From Vibrio panuliri (GTDB lineage: Bacteria; Pseudomonadota; Gammaproteobacteria; Enterobacterales; Vibrionaceae), in NCBI RefSeq assembly GCF_009938205.1, contig NZ_AP019655.1, positions 1,178,001 through 1,242,000 on the forward strand: a stretch of 64,000 nt of DNA. The letters run 5' to 3'. A model generated the notes under the pieces. The model did not search any database. It saw only the letters and a list, made by a program, of their open reading frames with translations, and had not been told where the DNA came from. A program made the translations under genes and the position numbers. Positions 8,632-16,116 of the stretch are shown here, in pieces. How positions within the stretch are numbered: position 1 is the first letter of the stretch; each line of letters starts with the position of its first letter.

Positions 8632-9479
8632 CCTGTCGATTACTCCTAGATTTACTCTTCATTAACTTCGCGGACTGGGGAAAGCTCCAATCTCGTTATA
8701 GTCTCGAAACCGACTTCATCACCATACCAAGTCGCAGCAAATAAAATCACGATAATTACCATACGGTTAGAAAGGATTAATTGTGTACAAATACACCGTT
8801 AATGCAAGTAAAACCTGTTGAATATTGAACTGTGTAGTTATGAGATTTTGTAAAAAGGGTTACACCTGTACGATTTTTACACAACTGAAGGGCGAGCGAT
8901 TAAAACTCACGGGCTCAGGTTTTGCCTTTTATCTCTTGTTACTTTTTGGTATATCAAAGTTGACTGAGCATCATTGTATGATTTGAAGGCGTAACTCACT
9001 TTGGGGCAAAACCAAGTTAGAGCGAACTCGTTTCAAAGCAACATTCCAATCAACTAAAGATAGTCAGTAACAATTCAGGATGAGTTTTGGATCTCTACAC
9101 GGGATATACAGCAATATCCGAGTTCGAAAATTCTACATTAAAAGCGAGATCCCCGCATGCGCGAGGATGACCAAAATTCACGAGTACATCTAAAGTTCTC
9201 GCGAAGACATTAGGGCGAGATTTATTGAATGAAGAGCTGTACTGTCAAATTATCCAGCTCTTCTTTGCTAGCTAGATAAGACGACTGAAAGAGCCGTTAC
9301 TCCATATTATTCAAACAATAAAAACGAACACCATTAAGAGCAATGATAGGAGAGGGCTATATACTGCGACTAGTTTTGGTACTAGGCTTCTACCCAAATA
9401 GGGGGAATGCAATATCACGTATTTTGTAACTACTGAGGGTTTTATTGCCCTTGCAAAATTTCCAAGGTGCTAAAACGAG
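8632..9479. other. Gene-free stretch between the ABC-3C operon and the island boundary
   Basis: No convincing coding frame is present on either strand. The part next to 8631 should hold the ABC-3C promoter. A perfect 9-bp stem (GAAGAGCTG at 9231-9239, CAGCTCTTC at 9255-9263) and a small inverted repeat near 9103-9120 are the only structures noted. Confidence 0.5.
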
Positions 9480-9507
9480 AAAACCCCAGTCTTTCGACTG
9501 GGGTTTT
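9480..9507. terminator. Strong terminator beside the left att repeat
   Basis: AAAACCCCAGT and ACTGGGGTTTT form a perfect 11-bp stem (12 with the flanking C/G) around a short loop, with A and T tracts on both sides, so it can work in both directions. It lies just outside the tRNA-Ser 3' fragment, where a tRNA terminator would be expected on the minus strand. It may be the displaced native terminator of tRNA-Ser. Confidence 0.75.
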
Positions 9508-9511
9508 GAAT

Positions 9512-9538
9512 GTGGCGGAGAGATAGGGATTTGAACCC
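9512..9538 (-). repeat. Left att site: duplicated 3' end of tRNA-Ser
   Basis: These 27 bases, from GTGGCGGAGAG to TTGAACCC, are identical to 20942-20968, the 3' end (acceptor stem and T-arm) of the tRNA-Ser gene. Tyrosine integrases commonly recombine at tRNA 3' ends and leave such a direct repeat. The rest of a tRNA is absent here. Confidence 0.85.
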
Positions 9539-10145
9539 CACCGCTAAAAAATTATTTAACGTAAACTCTTGATTTAAAAAAGATTAATTCAATAAAAACT
9601 GCAAATCTAGTTACAAACGTTTAAGTCAATTGACTTGTCAAAAATATTACACGGGCTCGTCGAAAAGTCAAATGATGCCACCAAAATTGTCCAATTTATA
9701 TCTCCTGAATAATTGCACTCCGTTGGCTAATGATTTTAAGCTGTGTAGTTACCGTCTCAGCCAGCTCATTTTTGGACATAAACGAGTTAGAGTTGGTGGT
9801 CAAAACCGTGCACTTCAGATAAGTTGAATTGGGTAAAAACCAAGTAAACGAGTCTAACTGAAGCAAGTCTATCAAGTCGGGGGCTATTCAGATTTTAGAG
9901 AGTTAGAACCTTTCCAGAGGAAGTGCTTTGACCGTTCAACAAACTCAGATTCTCGCTCCTCAGAGCATGTAAGAATCGTGCTATGCACTTTTAATGAAAT
10001 AGCTTGCTCTATTGCATCGAATAACGGTTTACGATGCTTTGTTAGTATTCTTGTACACAAGCACAAAACTGCTCTAAGTAACTATTTTTATATGCACTTA
10101 GTGGTAGAATGATACCTTAAAAATAATAAATAGGCTTTGAACGTC
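9539..10145. other. Left end of the island, mostly non-coding
   Basis: The stretch is AT-rich without a convincing gene apart from the doubtful small frame at 9884-10066. It should contain the promoter of the GHKL gene. Confidence 0.4.
9884..10066 (-). CDS. Doubtful 60-aa frame, possibly a gene remnant
   Basis: The frame reads like the tail of a larger domain (CTRILTKHRKPLFDAIEQAI, then FLWKGSNSL). The end faintly recalls the Trp-x-Gly-Ser-x-Asn element of phospholipase D-like domains found at the C-terminus of some helicases. There is no clear ribosome site. It may be a degraded fragment or chance. Confidence 0.2.
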   Translation of the reverse strand: MCLCTRILTKHRKPLFDAIEQAISLKVHSTILTCSEERESEFVERSKHFLWKGSNSLKSE

Positions 10146-12134
10146 ATGGCAACTCGGATACTTAAAGTTGAGGTAGAAAACGATTTCCTCAACAAAGTCT
10201 CAAATAGTGGGGCTTACACAGCAATTTCTGAACTCGTTTGGAACTCTCTCGATGCAGATGCTAGTACTGTTAAAGTTAAGCTTTGTGAAGACGCTATCAT
10301 GGGCGGGTGGGATAAACTGCAAGTCATTGATGATGGTATAGGAATTTCAAACAAAGTTGCTGATAAACACTTTAGTAAACTTGGTGGTTCGTGGAAAAAA
10401 TTTGCTCAAAAAACAAAGAAAGGAAGATTCTTACACGGGCAAGAAGGACAAGGAAGATTTAAGCCGTTTTCACTTGGTCGTATCATTGACTGGAACACCG
10501 TTTACCTTGAAGAAAGTCAACAACAACTACAATCGCTTGTCATAACTGGAAAATCGGAAGAGATAGGTAACTTTACCCTAAACGATGGTTCGCCAAAAGA
10601 TGAACTACGCCACACAGGAACCACAGTAACAATTTCGGAGTTAACCCCTAAAGGACTAAAAGTTTCTGAAAATGGCTTGATCAATTATATCTCTTGCGCA
10701 TTTGCTATTTACTTAGCTAAGTACCCAACGATAAGCCTATATGTCAATGATAAAAAAATTGACCCCGCAGAATACGTAGAACACGAAGATACTATCGATT
10801 TACCATCTGTCATTTTTGAAGAAGAGTCTTACGCATACTCGCTAAAAGTAATCGAGTGGAAATGTGATACCAAGAATGAACTTCATTTCTGTGACAGTAA
10901 CGGTTTTCCGTTACACTCCTACGATAAAACGATTCGGGGAACAAGTGACTTCAATTACACCGCTTACTTAATTTCCAACCATATTAGCAAATTATCAAGT
11001 AAGGGTGTTCTAGAACTAGGCTCACTTGAGCCAACGTTGTCGAAACCAATTGATGATGCTCTTGCATCATTGAAAAACCACCTTTATTTAAGACGTATTG
11101 CCAAGTCCGCGAACATTATACAAAAGTGGAAAGATGAAGATATTTACCCATACAGCGGAAACACTCTCAATACGATAGATGAAGCGGAAAGACAAATATT
11201 TGATGTATTGGCTATTAATATTAGTCAAGAACTGCCAGATTTCGAAAAAGCACCAGTAAAAGTTAAAAAGCTCCAATTTAGGCTGTTAAAACAAATCGTG
11301 ACTTCTAATCCAAATGATCTACAGCTGATTTTTGAAGAAGTACTAAACTTGACAGTTAAAAAACAGAAGGAACTAGCTGAACTCTTACAAGATGTTAGCT
11401 TAACTTCAATAATTAATGCTTCTAAGATTATATCTGACCGACTAAAGTTCATTGCTGGTTTAGAGCATATTGTCTTTGACCCAGAAAAGAAAAAAGTACT
11501 GAAAGAGCGTAGTCAATTACATAAGATTTTAGCTGAAAACACATGGATATTCGGTGATGCTTTTGCTTTATCAGTAAATGACCAATCATTGACTGAAGTA
11601 CTAAAAAAACACCTTAAAGCGCAAAATGTTGACCTCATACCAAACAAACCAGTGACTCGAATTGATTCTTCCCGAGGAATCGTAGATCTGATGCTCACGC
11701 AATCAGTGCCACAAAATCATGCTGAAAAATTAGAGCATTTGGTAATTGAACTCAAAGCACCTAAAGTTCCTATAGGCGCAAAAGAGATACAACAAATTGA
11801 GTCTTACGCATTTGCCGTTGCTGCTGACGAACGCTTTAACAAACTAGATGTCAGATGGAATTTTTGGATTGTATCAAACGATACCGACGCCTTTGCAGAT
11901 AATAGAGCTAAGCAAGACAAAACTGGGCAAGGCATCATTTATCAAACCGATAATGTAACGATCCAAATCAAAACTTGGGGGCAATTAATAAAGGAATGTA
12001 AACATAGATTAGAGTTTGTACGCTCTCATCTGGACTTAGATGTGAAAACAACTGATGGCTTACAGTACTTGCAAGAAAATTACTCTGAATACACCGAGAG
12101 TATCATTTTAGATAAAGAACTACTGACCGACTAA
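10146..12134 (+). CDS. GHKL (Hsp90/MORC-like) ATPase fused to a Shedu-like PD-(D/E)xK domain
   Basis: Starting at the ATG at 10146 gives 662 aa (an in-frame TTG at 10137 is possible). The N-terminus has the GHKL ATP-binding boxes: ELVWNSLDA (Glu29, Asn33), DDGIGI (62-67) and HGQEGQGRFKPFSLG (98-112). After a long middle, residues from about 458 match the DUF4263/Shedu pattern: HKILAENTWIFGD, then IVDLML with an Asp near 513, VIELKAP with Glu/Lys near 534-536, and a QIESYA helix. Shedu is an anti-phage nuclease whose N-terminal sensor domains vary. A GHKL module would add ATP-dependent clamping. A strong terminator follows, so it is a single-gene unit. The defence role is inferred from domains and island context. 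Confidence 0.82.
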   Translation: MATRILKVEVENDFLNKVSNSGAYTAISELVWNSLDADASTVKVKLCEDAIMGGWDKLQVIDDGIGISNKVADKHFSKLGGSWKKFAQKTKKGRFLHGQEGQGRFKPFSLGRIIDWNTVYLEESQQQLQSLVITGKSEEIGNFTLNDGSPKDELRHTGTTVTISELTPKGLKVSENGLINYISCAFAIYLAKYPTISLYVNDKKIDPAEYVEHEDTIDLPSVIFEEESYAYSLKVIEWKCDTKNELHFCDSNGFPLHSYDKTIRGTSDFNYTAYLISNHISKLSSKGVLELGSLEPTLSKPIDDALASLKNHLYLRRIAKSANIIQKWKDEDIYPYSGNTLNTIDEAERQIFDVLAINISQELPDFEKAPVKVKKLQFRLLKQIVTSNPNDLQLIFEEVLNLTVKKQKELAELLQDVSLTSIINASKIISDRLKFIAGLEHIVFDPEKKKVLKERSQLHKILAENTWIFGDAFALSVNDQSLTEVLKKHLKAQNVDLIPNKPVTRIDSSRGIVDLMLTQSVPQNHAEKLEHLVIELKAPKVPIGAKEIQQIESYAFAVAADERFNKLDVRWNFWIVSNDTDAFADNRAKQDKTGQGIIYQTDNVTIQIKTWGQLIKECKHRLEFVRSHLDLDVKTTDGLQYLQENYSEYTESIILDKELLTD

Positions 12135-12141
12135 TACATTC

Positions 12142-12164
12142 GCCCCCAAAGTTCGGGGGCTTTT
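12142..12164 (+). terminator. Rho-independent terminator after the GHKL gene
   Basis: GCCCCC (12142-12147) and GGGGGC (12155-12160) form a GC-rich stem followed by TTTT, starting eight bases after the stop codon. Confidence 0.85.
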
Positions 12165-12194
12165 CATTTAATTCGCATAGTTTGTTATTGAATA

Positions 12195-12316
12195 CTAACG
12201 CCCAATTAAGGGGTAAACAACGCTACCACGCACCTAAACCATTGTGCCGTAGATACTGAAGCTGATTCAAAGCAAAAATGCCGAGCGTTACGAATCTGCT
12301 TAAACTTATTGTTAGC
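12195..12316 (-). other. attC-like integron recombination site
   Basis: Read on the minus strand, this 122-bp stretch begins GCTAACAATAAG two bases after the stop of the 243-aa gene and ends CTTAATTGGGCGTTAG. The ends pair as CTAAC/GTTAG, then TTTAAG/CTTAA, then AACGCT/AGCGTT, the nested imperfect symmetry of attC sites. The length is close to Vibrio VCR sites, and a terminal GGGCGTTAG is typical. No integron integrase is present in the window. Confidence 0.65.
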
Positions 12317-12317
12317 T

Positions 12318-13049
12318 TTAAACCCAAATTCTGACTGGCTTATAATCAATCACTGCATAATCAACGCTGAGCTCATTTGTAAAGGGTTCTTCATATACCT
12401 TTGCATCATAGCCCTCAAACTGAAAACCTTTAGACTTCAGTTCAGTGAAAATTTTAACGACTGCAGAGGTAAAAATAGGAATCAAATTTAGGTAGATCTG
12501 CTTAATTGGGTATCGCTCAGACTTCGCATAATCTACGATATCGTTAAATTTGAGCTGCTCATCCAGTTTCCTGAGTAATTCATCTTTTTGGGCAGGTTTC
12601 ATTCTGTTATCTAGGAAAGGAGAGCCTAAGCTTTTATCAAGACGAAACAAAACATCCTCTAACTTGTAGTAATACTGCATAACTGGAGGTCTATCACAGA
12701 CCCTATTGCTGGCAAGTAGAAATTCCGCGCCATTGTTTCTCTCTAGACCACCATTAAGTAGCATTTCCTTATTCCAACTAATAAATAGATCATGATCTCT
12801 ATGATGGATTGCGTTACGAATAAGTATTAACAGTGCCGTATCGGCGTGCTCAAAGTAATTAAAGTCTAATTTAGTGACATCGTATAAGCTATGAAATGCC
12901 CCTAGCTTTGCTTCAAAAGCGCGGTCTAGGTTGTTAATTGCTTCTTCTTTATCTACTAACTTTAGCCGTTCAAAGTTAAACCTAGCTTCAACATACATTC
13001 TCATGGTGTTAGATAGCTTATCTACTGCAATTTGTTTTATTTTCATCAT
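12318..13049 (-). CDS. Unrecognised 243-aa protein in an integron-like gene cassette, possible HEPN fold
   Basis: The protein is soluble and largely helical. Residues 78-83 (RNAIHH) give an R-x4-H motif in a helical context, which resembles the active site of HEPN RNases, often part of toxins and defence systems. The gene stops two bases before an attC-like site and has a GTTAGC boundary about 25 bp upstream of its start (13071-13077). That is the compact layout of an integron cassette. A 12-bp inverted repeat (12310-12321 and 13067-13078) brackets the gene. Function is unknown; HEPN is a low-confidence suggestion. Confidence 0.7.
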   Translation of the reverse strand: MMKIKQIAVDKLSNTMRMYVEARFNFERLKLVDKEEAINNLDRAFEAKLGAFHSLYDVTKLDFNYFEHADTALLILIRNAIHHRDHDLFISWNKEMLLNGGLERNNGAEFLLASNRVCDRPPVMQYYYKLEDVLFRLDKSLGSPFLDNRMKPAQKDELLRKLDEQLKFNDIVDYAKSERYPIKQIYLNLIPIFTSAVVKIFTELKSKGFQFEGYDAKVYEEPFTNELSVDYAVIDYKPVRIWV

Positions 13050-13356
13050 TGTTAATTATTTCTTCATTAAAGCTAACATTTATTAGACGAAAAATTATCG
13101 TTTTTCATCCTTCGGAAATGCAATCATTTTTATATTAACTCAACTGATAATCAATAATTTATGACACATGAAGGGAAATTAGACTGCAAGATGTCGCCTA
13201 ATGACGGAGTGTACAGTTATCAAATCAATCGAATAAGTTTTGGTAGGGTAAAAGCACTCCCTCTGAATTGTGTAGAGTATTTAATCTAAGTGATTTTGGG
13301 GCAAATCTAAGCTAGCCACGATAACTAGACATTTCGGTACTAGCTAGATCACTTAG
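13050..13356. other. Gap between the cassette gene and the relaxase gene
   Basis: I see no gene here. The right half of the 12-bp inverted repeat that brackets the cassette gene (13067-13078) is the only feature noted. Confidence 0.4.
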
Positions 13357-14853
13357 CTAATAGTCTTTATCGTTAGTTCTTTGGTCTATTTGCTTTGATT
13401 CAAGCTCTTCTGCCAAATCATCGATTACATGCCTAAACATACTTGGCAGCCCCTCGCTCTTTTTGAACGCCATATTTAAGTACTCCAGTGACTTTCTTCG
13501 CATCCCGCTATCTCTAGCATGAAGAGATAGCAACAGTTGCTTCAATATACCTTGAATCATCTTACTGACCTGTTGAGTCAACTCCATTACCACACTCGAT
13601 AGAGTCGCATGTTTGGCTTCAAGCTCGGCGTTCTGATTTTTGAGAGCTGTTGTCTTTTGCTCAAGCTCTTCATTTGTCTTTGAAATTTCCGATTGCTTAT
13701 TTAGAAGTCGGTCGATTTCTATAGAACAGCACTCACTTTCTTCGCTCAATTTCTCATACTGCATTTGCTTTTGCTTCAACTCTTGCTTTATCAGTGATAG
13801 TTGATGAGTGTAGTAATTATGGCTGCGCTCACTTTTTGGCAAATTGGCTTCTTCATTCATCTTTTGACGTCGTTTTGAACGTTTTTCTGACTCTGGGGAA
13901 AACACGGCTACTAATCCTTTCGGGTTTAACCAATGCCGATTCGCGAAGTCATACAGCATACGCTGGAAGTATCGTCCAAAATCTCGAGACTGTTTTTGTG
14001 TCAGTTTTCCATCTTCAGGAAATAACGTCACGTTGGGTATTCGTTGATTTTTGATGTATTGATTCACTACCGCAATTTGCTTCTTTCTTAGGTCATATTC
14101 GCCTGTATAACGATTTTTACCAGAAAGAATATAGTGGATATGTGCACCAGTATTTTGATTAGCACTGCGCTCATCGTCATGACCCACGATCAACTTTATT
14201 TCATGCTGTGGGAAGTGTTCAGATAGAAAATGCTGCGTAAAGTCGATGTATTCCCGTAAGGTGACAACATCAGTACCAACATTCCATTGATGGGGGATTT
14301 TTATTATCCCTTCCTGAACGTAGACGTTATTTGCAGGCGCTTTGTCGTGGAGTAAATTATGGGCTTGGATAAACTTATCCAGCATCTTGATACGCTGCTT
14401 CTTGCGTTGTATATCTAGTGCTTCAAATCTCTCAAGTAGCTCGGGCAATATTTCAGCTTCAGCATTGAGCGCTTGCTGGAGCAGTTGTGTTACTGCTAGA
14501 TTACCTTTGATCGTTTCGCTTTCGATGGCTTTTTTAACTTTAAGTCGATATTGCCTTAACCTTGTTTGCATTTTGCTCTGGCTAGCGACTTTAGGTTGTG
14601 GCACAACTCTCTCAAGTAGTTGCTTCCGTGCTTTTTCGGTAAACTGATTAAGTCGAAAGGTTTTTCCACACATCCAGATTAAGTTATTGGCGCTAAGCGA
14701 TGTATCCCATTCAATTTTTTTGGTTGCAGCACTTGGGGTTGATGGCGAAATTCTCAATGAATGAGCTAGTGAATGCTCACACTTTTTTCGACTCACGGAT
14801 TGTGAATTGAAGTTTATGCGGCGATGGAAAAGGCGAATGTTCCTAGTGTTCAT
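13357..14853 (-). CDS. MobV/Pre-like relaxase (mobilization protein)
   Basis: I start the gene at the ATG at 14853, which has a GGAGG seven bases upstream, giving 498 aa. Residues 30-60 (AHSLRI, IEWDTSLSANNLI) fit motif I of MobV relaxases, with a His/Arg pair and conserved Asn. Residues 225-240 (HDDE, nine residues, HIH) fit the metal-binding HxDE...HxH motif III of Mob/Pre HUH endonucleases. Between them lies a long helical region of about 110 residues (80-170), an unusual spacer. A coiled coil with heptads of Glu, Lys and Leu occupies roughly residues 345-425. Such enzymes nick oriT for conjugative mobilization or recombination. It is the last gene of an overlapping operon with a tyrosine integrase. 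Activity is inferred from the motifs. Confidence 0.72.
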   Translation of the reverse strand: MNTRNIRLFHRRINFNSQSVSRKKCEHSLAHSLRISPSTPSAATKKIEWDTSLSANNLIWMCGKTFRLNQFTEKARKQLLERVVPQPKVASQSKMQTRLRQYRLKVKKAIESETIKGNLAVTQLLQQALNAEAEILPELLERFEALDIQRKKQRIKMLDKFIQAHNLLHDKAPANNVYVQEGIIKIPHQWNVGTDVVTLREYIDFTQHFLSEHFPQHEIKLIVGHDDERSANQNTGAHIHYILSGKNRYTGEYDLRKKQIAVVNQYIKNQRIPNVTLFPEDGKLTQKQSRDFGRYFQRMLYDFANRHWLNPKGLVAVFSPESEKRSKRRQKMNEEANLPKSERSHNYYTHQLSLIKQELKQKQMQYEKLSEESECCSIEIDRLLNKQSEISKTNEELEQKTTALKNQNAELEAKHATLSSVVMELTQQVSKMIQGILKQLLLSLHARDSGMRRKSLEYLNMAFKKSEGLPSMFRHVIDDLAEELESKQIDQRTNDKDY

Positions 14854-15025
14854 ACTCACCTCCTTTCGGTGAGTATGCTTGAGAGTCAAGAGAGACGTCT
14901 CTTGCCCGCAGCTTGCGTTCATCTTTTTCGAAGAAAAAGTGTGACGCAAGCGCAGCGGGTTGCAGAGCAGTCACACTATTCGTTTTGACTGTTCTTTGGG
15001 TGGGTGTCGCAACCATGGTGCTCAT
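14843..15025 (-). CDS. 60-codon ORF linking integrase and relaxase
   Basis: The ATG overlaps the integrase stop (ATGA, 15022-15025) with GGAGGTGAGGT upstream. The stop lies 8 bases inside the relaxase gene, so all three are coupled. The peptide is basic and of low complexity (QRTVKTNSVTALQPAALASHFFFEKDERKLRARD). Its DNA is dominated by inverted repeats, so it may serve as a leader whose translation opens the hairpin on the relaxase start. It may also be only a passive reading frame over a structured DNA site. Confidence 0.5.
   Translation of the reverse strand: MSTMVATPTQRTVKTNSVTALQPAALASHFFFEKDERKLRARDVSLDSQAYSPKGGEYEH
14851..14877 (-). promoter_or_regulatory. Hairpin covering the relaxase start codon and part of its ribosome site
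   Basis: CATACTCACC (14851-14860) and GGTGAGTATG (14868-14877) form a perfect 10-bp stem with a 7-nt loop. In the mRNA the AUG of the relaxase and half of its AAGGAGG are inside the stem. Ribosomes finishing ORF60 would melt it. Confidence 0.65.
14905..14959. other. Three-tier imperfect hairpin between integrase and relaxase genes
   Basis: Nested complementary arms: CCCGC/GCGGG (14905-14909, 14955-14959), GCTTGCGT/ACGCAAGC (14911-14918, 14944-14951) and CTTTTTC/GAAAAAG (14923-14929, 14933-14939), separated by small symmetrical bulges. A 12-bp palindrome AGAGACGTCTCT lies at 14891-14902. An alternative 8-bp pair AGTGTGAC/GTCACACT lies at 14939-14946 and 14970-14977. It may be an oriT-like nick site, a recombination site or an RNA switch. 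Confidence 0.6.
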
Positions 15026-16116
15026 ACCTCACCTCCAGCGACAGCTTCAAGTAGGGCAAGAAAGTGAGGTGCTTTTTCAAATACAGCAACGAGTTTAGCT
15101 ATGTCCCGCCCACCATCTGGCATTGGCTTGGGTGCAATCTGTTTTTGACCAAATGCTTCTCCGAGGTGCACTGACATCATTTTTGCACAATTAGGCGCAT
15201 CAGCCTTGATCCATCGACCATAGTGATCATCAATCATTTTCGTTGAAGTATGCCCCATTTGCCTCGCAATCCATTCTTTGCTAATTCCTGCGGTTAAGGC
15301 TTGGCTAGCAAAAGTATGTCTAAGTTGACTAGATCCTCGGTGCTTAACCTTGGCTGCCTTAAGGTACGGGGTAAAAAATGTTTTGCCATATTGTTTTGCA
15401 TTTAAGAAAGGATGGTTGGATTTTGTGCTAATAAAGACAAACGATAAGTGTTTCTTTACTTTGCGCTTATAGTCTTGTTGCAACACCCATACGCAACGTG
15501 GTTTGCTTTTCGCTGTTAATTCAAATTGCGCTTTTAAAACATCAAGTGCGAGAGCGTTCAGTTCAACGATGCGCACCGAACCAGCCGTTTTGGGCACTTT
15601 ATAATCATTGAGAACTTTGGCTCTTTTTACATATAGTTCTTTTTTATGCCAGTTGATATCTTCCCATGCCAGGGCAATGATTTCGCTAATGCGTAAGCCT
15701 GTTAACACTGCTAATAGTGCGAGATTTTTGCCGCTGATACACGGTGGATCAGTCTCCCTTAGCCGTATCAACTCATCTTTGGTGAAAGGGTTAGGTTCAG
15801 GGCGATTTACCGCTAGGTTATCTATACCATCCATGGGATCGCGAGCCAATAAACCGTCTCGAACAGCACGGACAAACAATGCTCGCAATATTGTTAGAAA
15901 ACCGTTTATCGATTTATTTGAATAACGCTTATGTAGCTTAACTATTAATTGTTTTATATCGCTGTGTTTAATCTCAGCAATATTCTTTTTACCTATCAGT
16001 TTATTTATTTTTCTGACTTTTGATCTTTCTGATCTAAATGTTGCAGGCGCTACTTCATACACGCGCTCACTCATGTACAGATCAGCGTACATTCGGACGT
16101 TTCTTATATTTTTCAT
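15022..16116 (-). CDS. Tyrosine recombinase/integrase (second, with relaxase)
   Basis: This 364-aa protein has a SAM-like core-binding domain (residues 10-95) and a catalytic domain with the full tyrosine recombinase set: Arg142 in TGLRISE, Lys176, Arg266 with His267 in LRHTF, His289 in MGHT and Tyr299. The length is typical. It is the first gene of an overlapping operon int / ORF60 / relaxase. It is unlike the tRNA-Ser integrase at 19526-20854 in size and motifs, so it probably moves a different unit nested in the island. No att site for it could be recognised. Confidence 0.9.
   Translation of the reverse strand: MKNIRNVRMYADLYMSERVYEVAPATFRSERSKVRKINKLIGKKNIAEIKHSDIKQLIVKLHKRYSNKSINGFLTILRALFVRAVRDGLLARDPMDGIDNLAVNRPEPNPFTKDELIRLRETDPPCISGKNLALLAVLTGLRISEIIALAWEDINWHKKELYVKRAKVLNDYKVPKTAGSVRIVELNALALDVLKAQFELTAKSKPRCVWVLQQDYKRKVKKHLSFVFISTKSNHPFLNAKQYGKTFFTPYLKAAKVKHRGSSQLRHTFASQALTAGISKEWIARQMGHTSTKMIDDHYGRWIKADAPNCAKMMSVHLGEAFGQKQIAPKPMPDGGRDIAKLVAVFEKAPHFLALLEAVAGGEV

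Noticed and set aside
1..9500. Possible type III-E CRISPR (Craspase) locus because of the TPR-CHAT protein
   Set aside because: No direct repeats with spacers and no Cas7-like or reverse transcriptase genes are seen in the window.
9630..9827. 65-aa plus-strand frame near the left island end
   Set aside because: No family features or ribosome site; composition looks non-coding.
14653..14853. Alternative longer relaxase start at 14949
   Set aside because: The ATG at 14853 has a strong GGAGG and fits the coupled layout; the extra 32 residues would fully overlap ORF60 in another frame.
13357..16116. SE/Tn6283-like element with tandem tyrosine recombinases
   Set aside because: Those elements have adjacent recombinase-type genes; here one recombinase is followed by a relaxase-like gene, and no matching ends were found.
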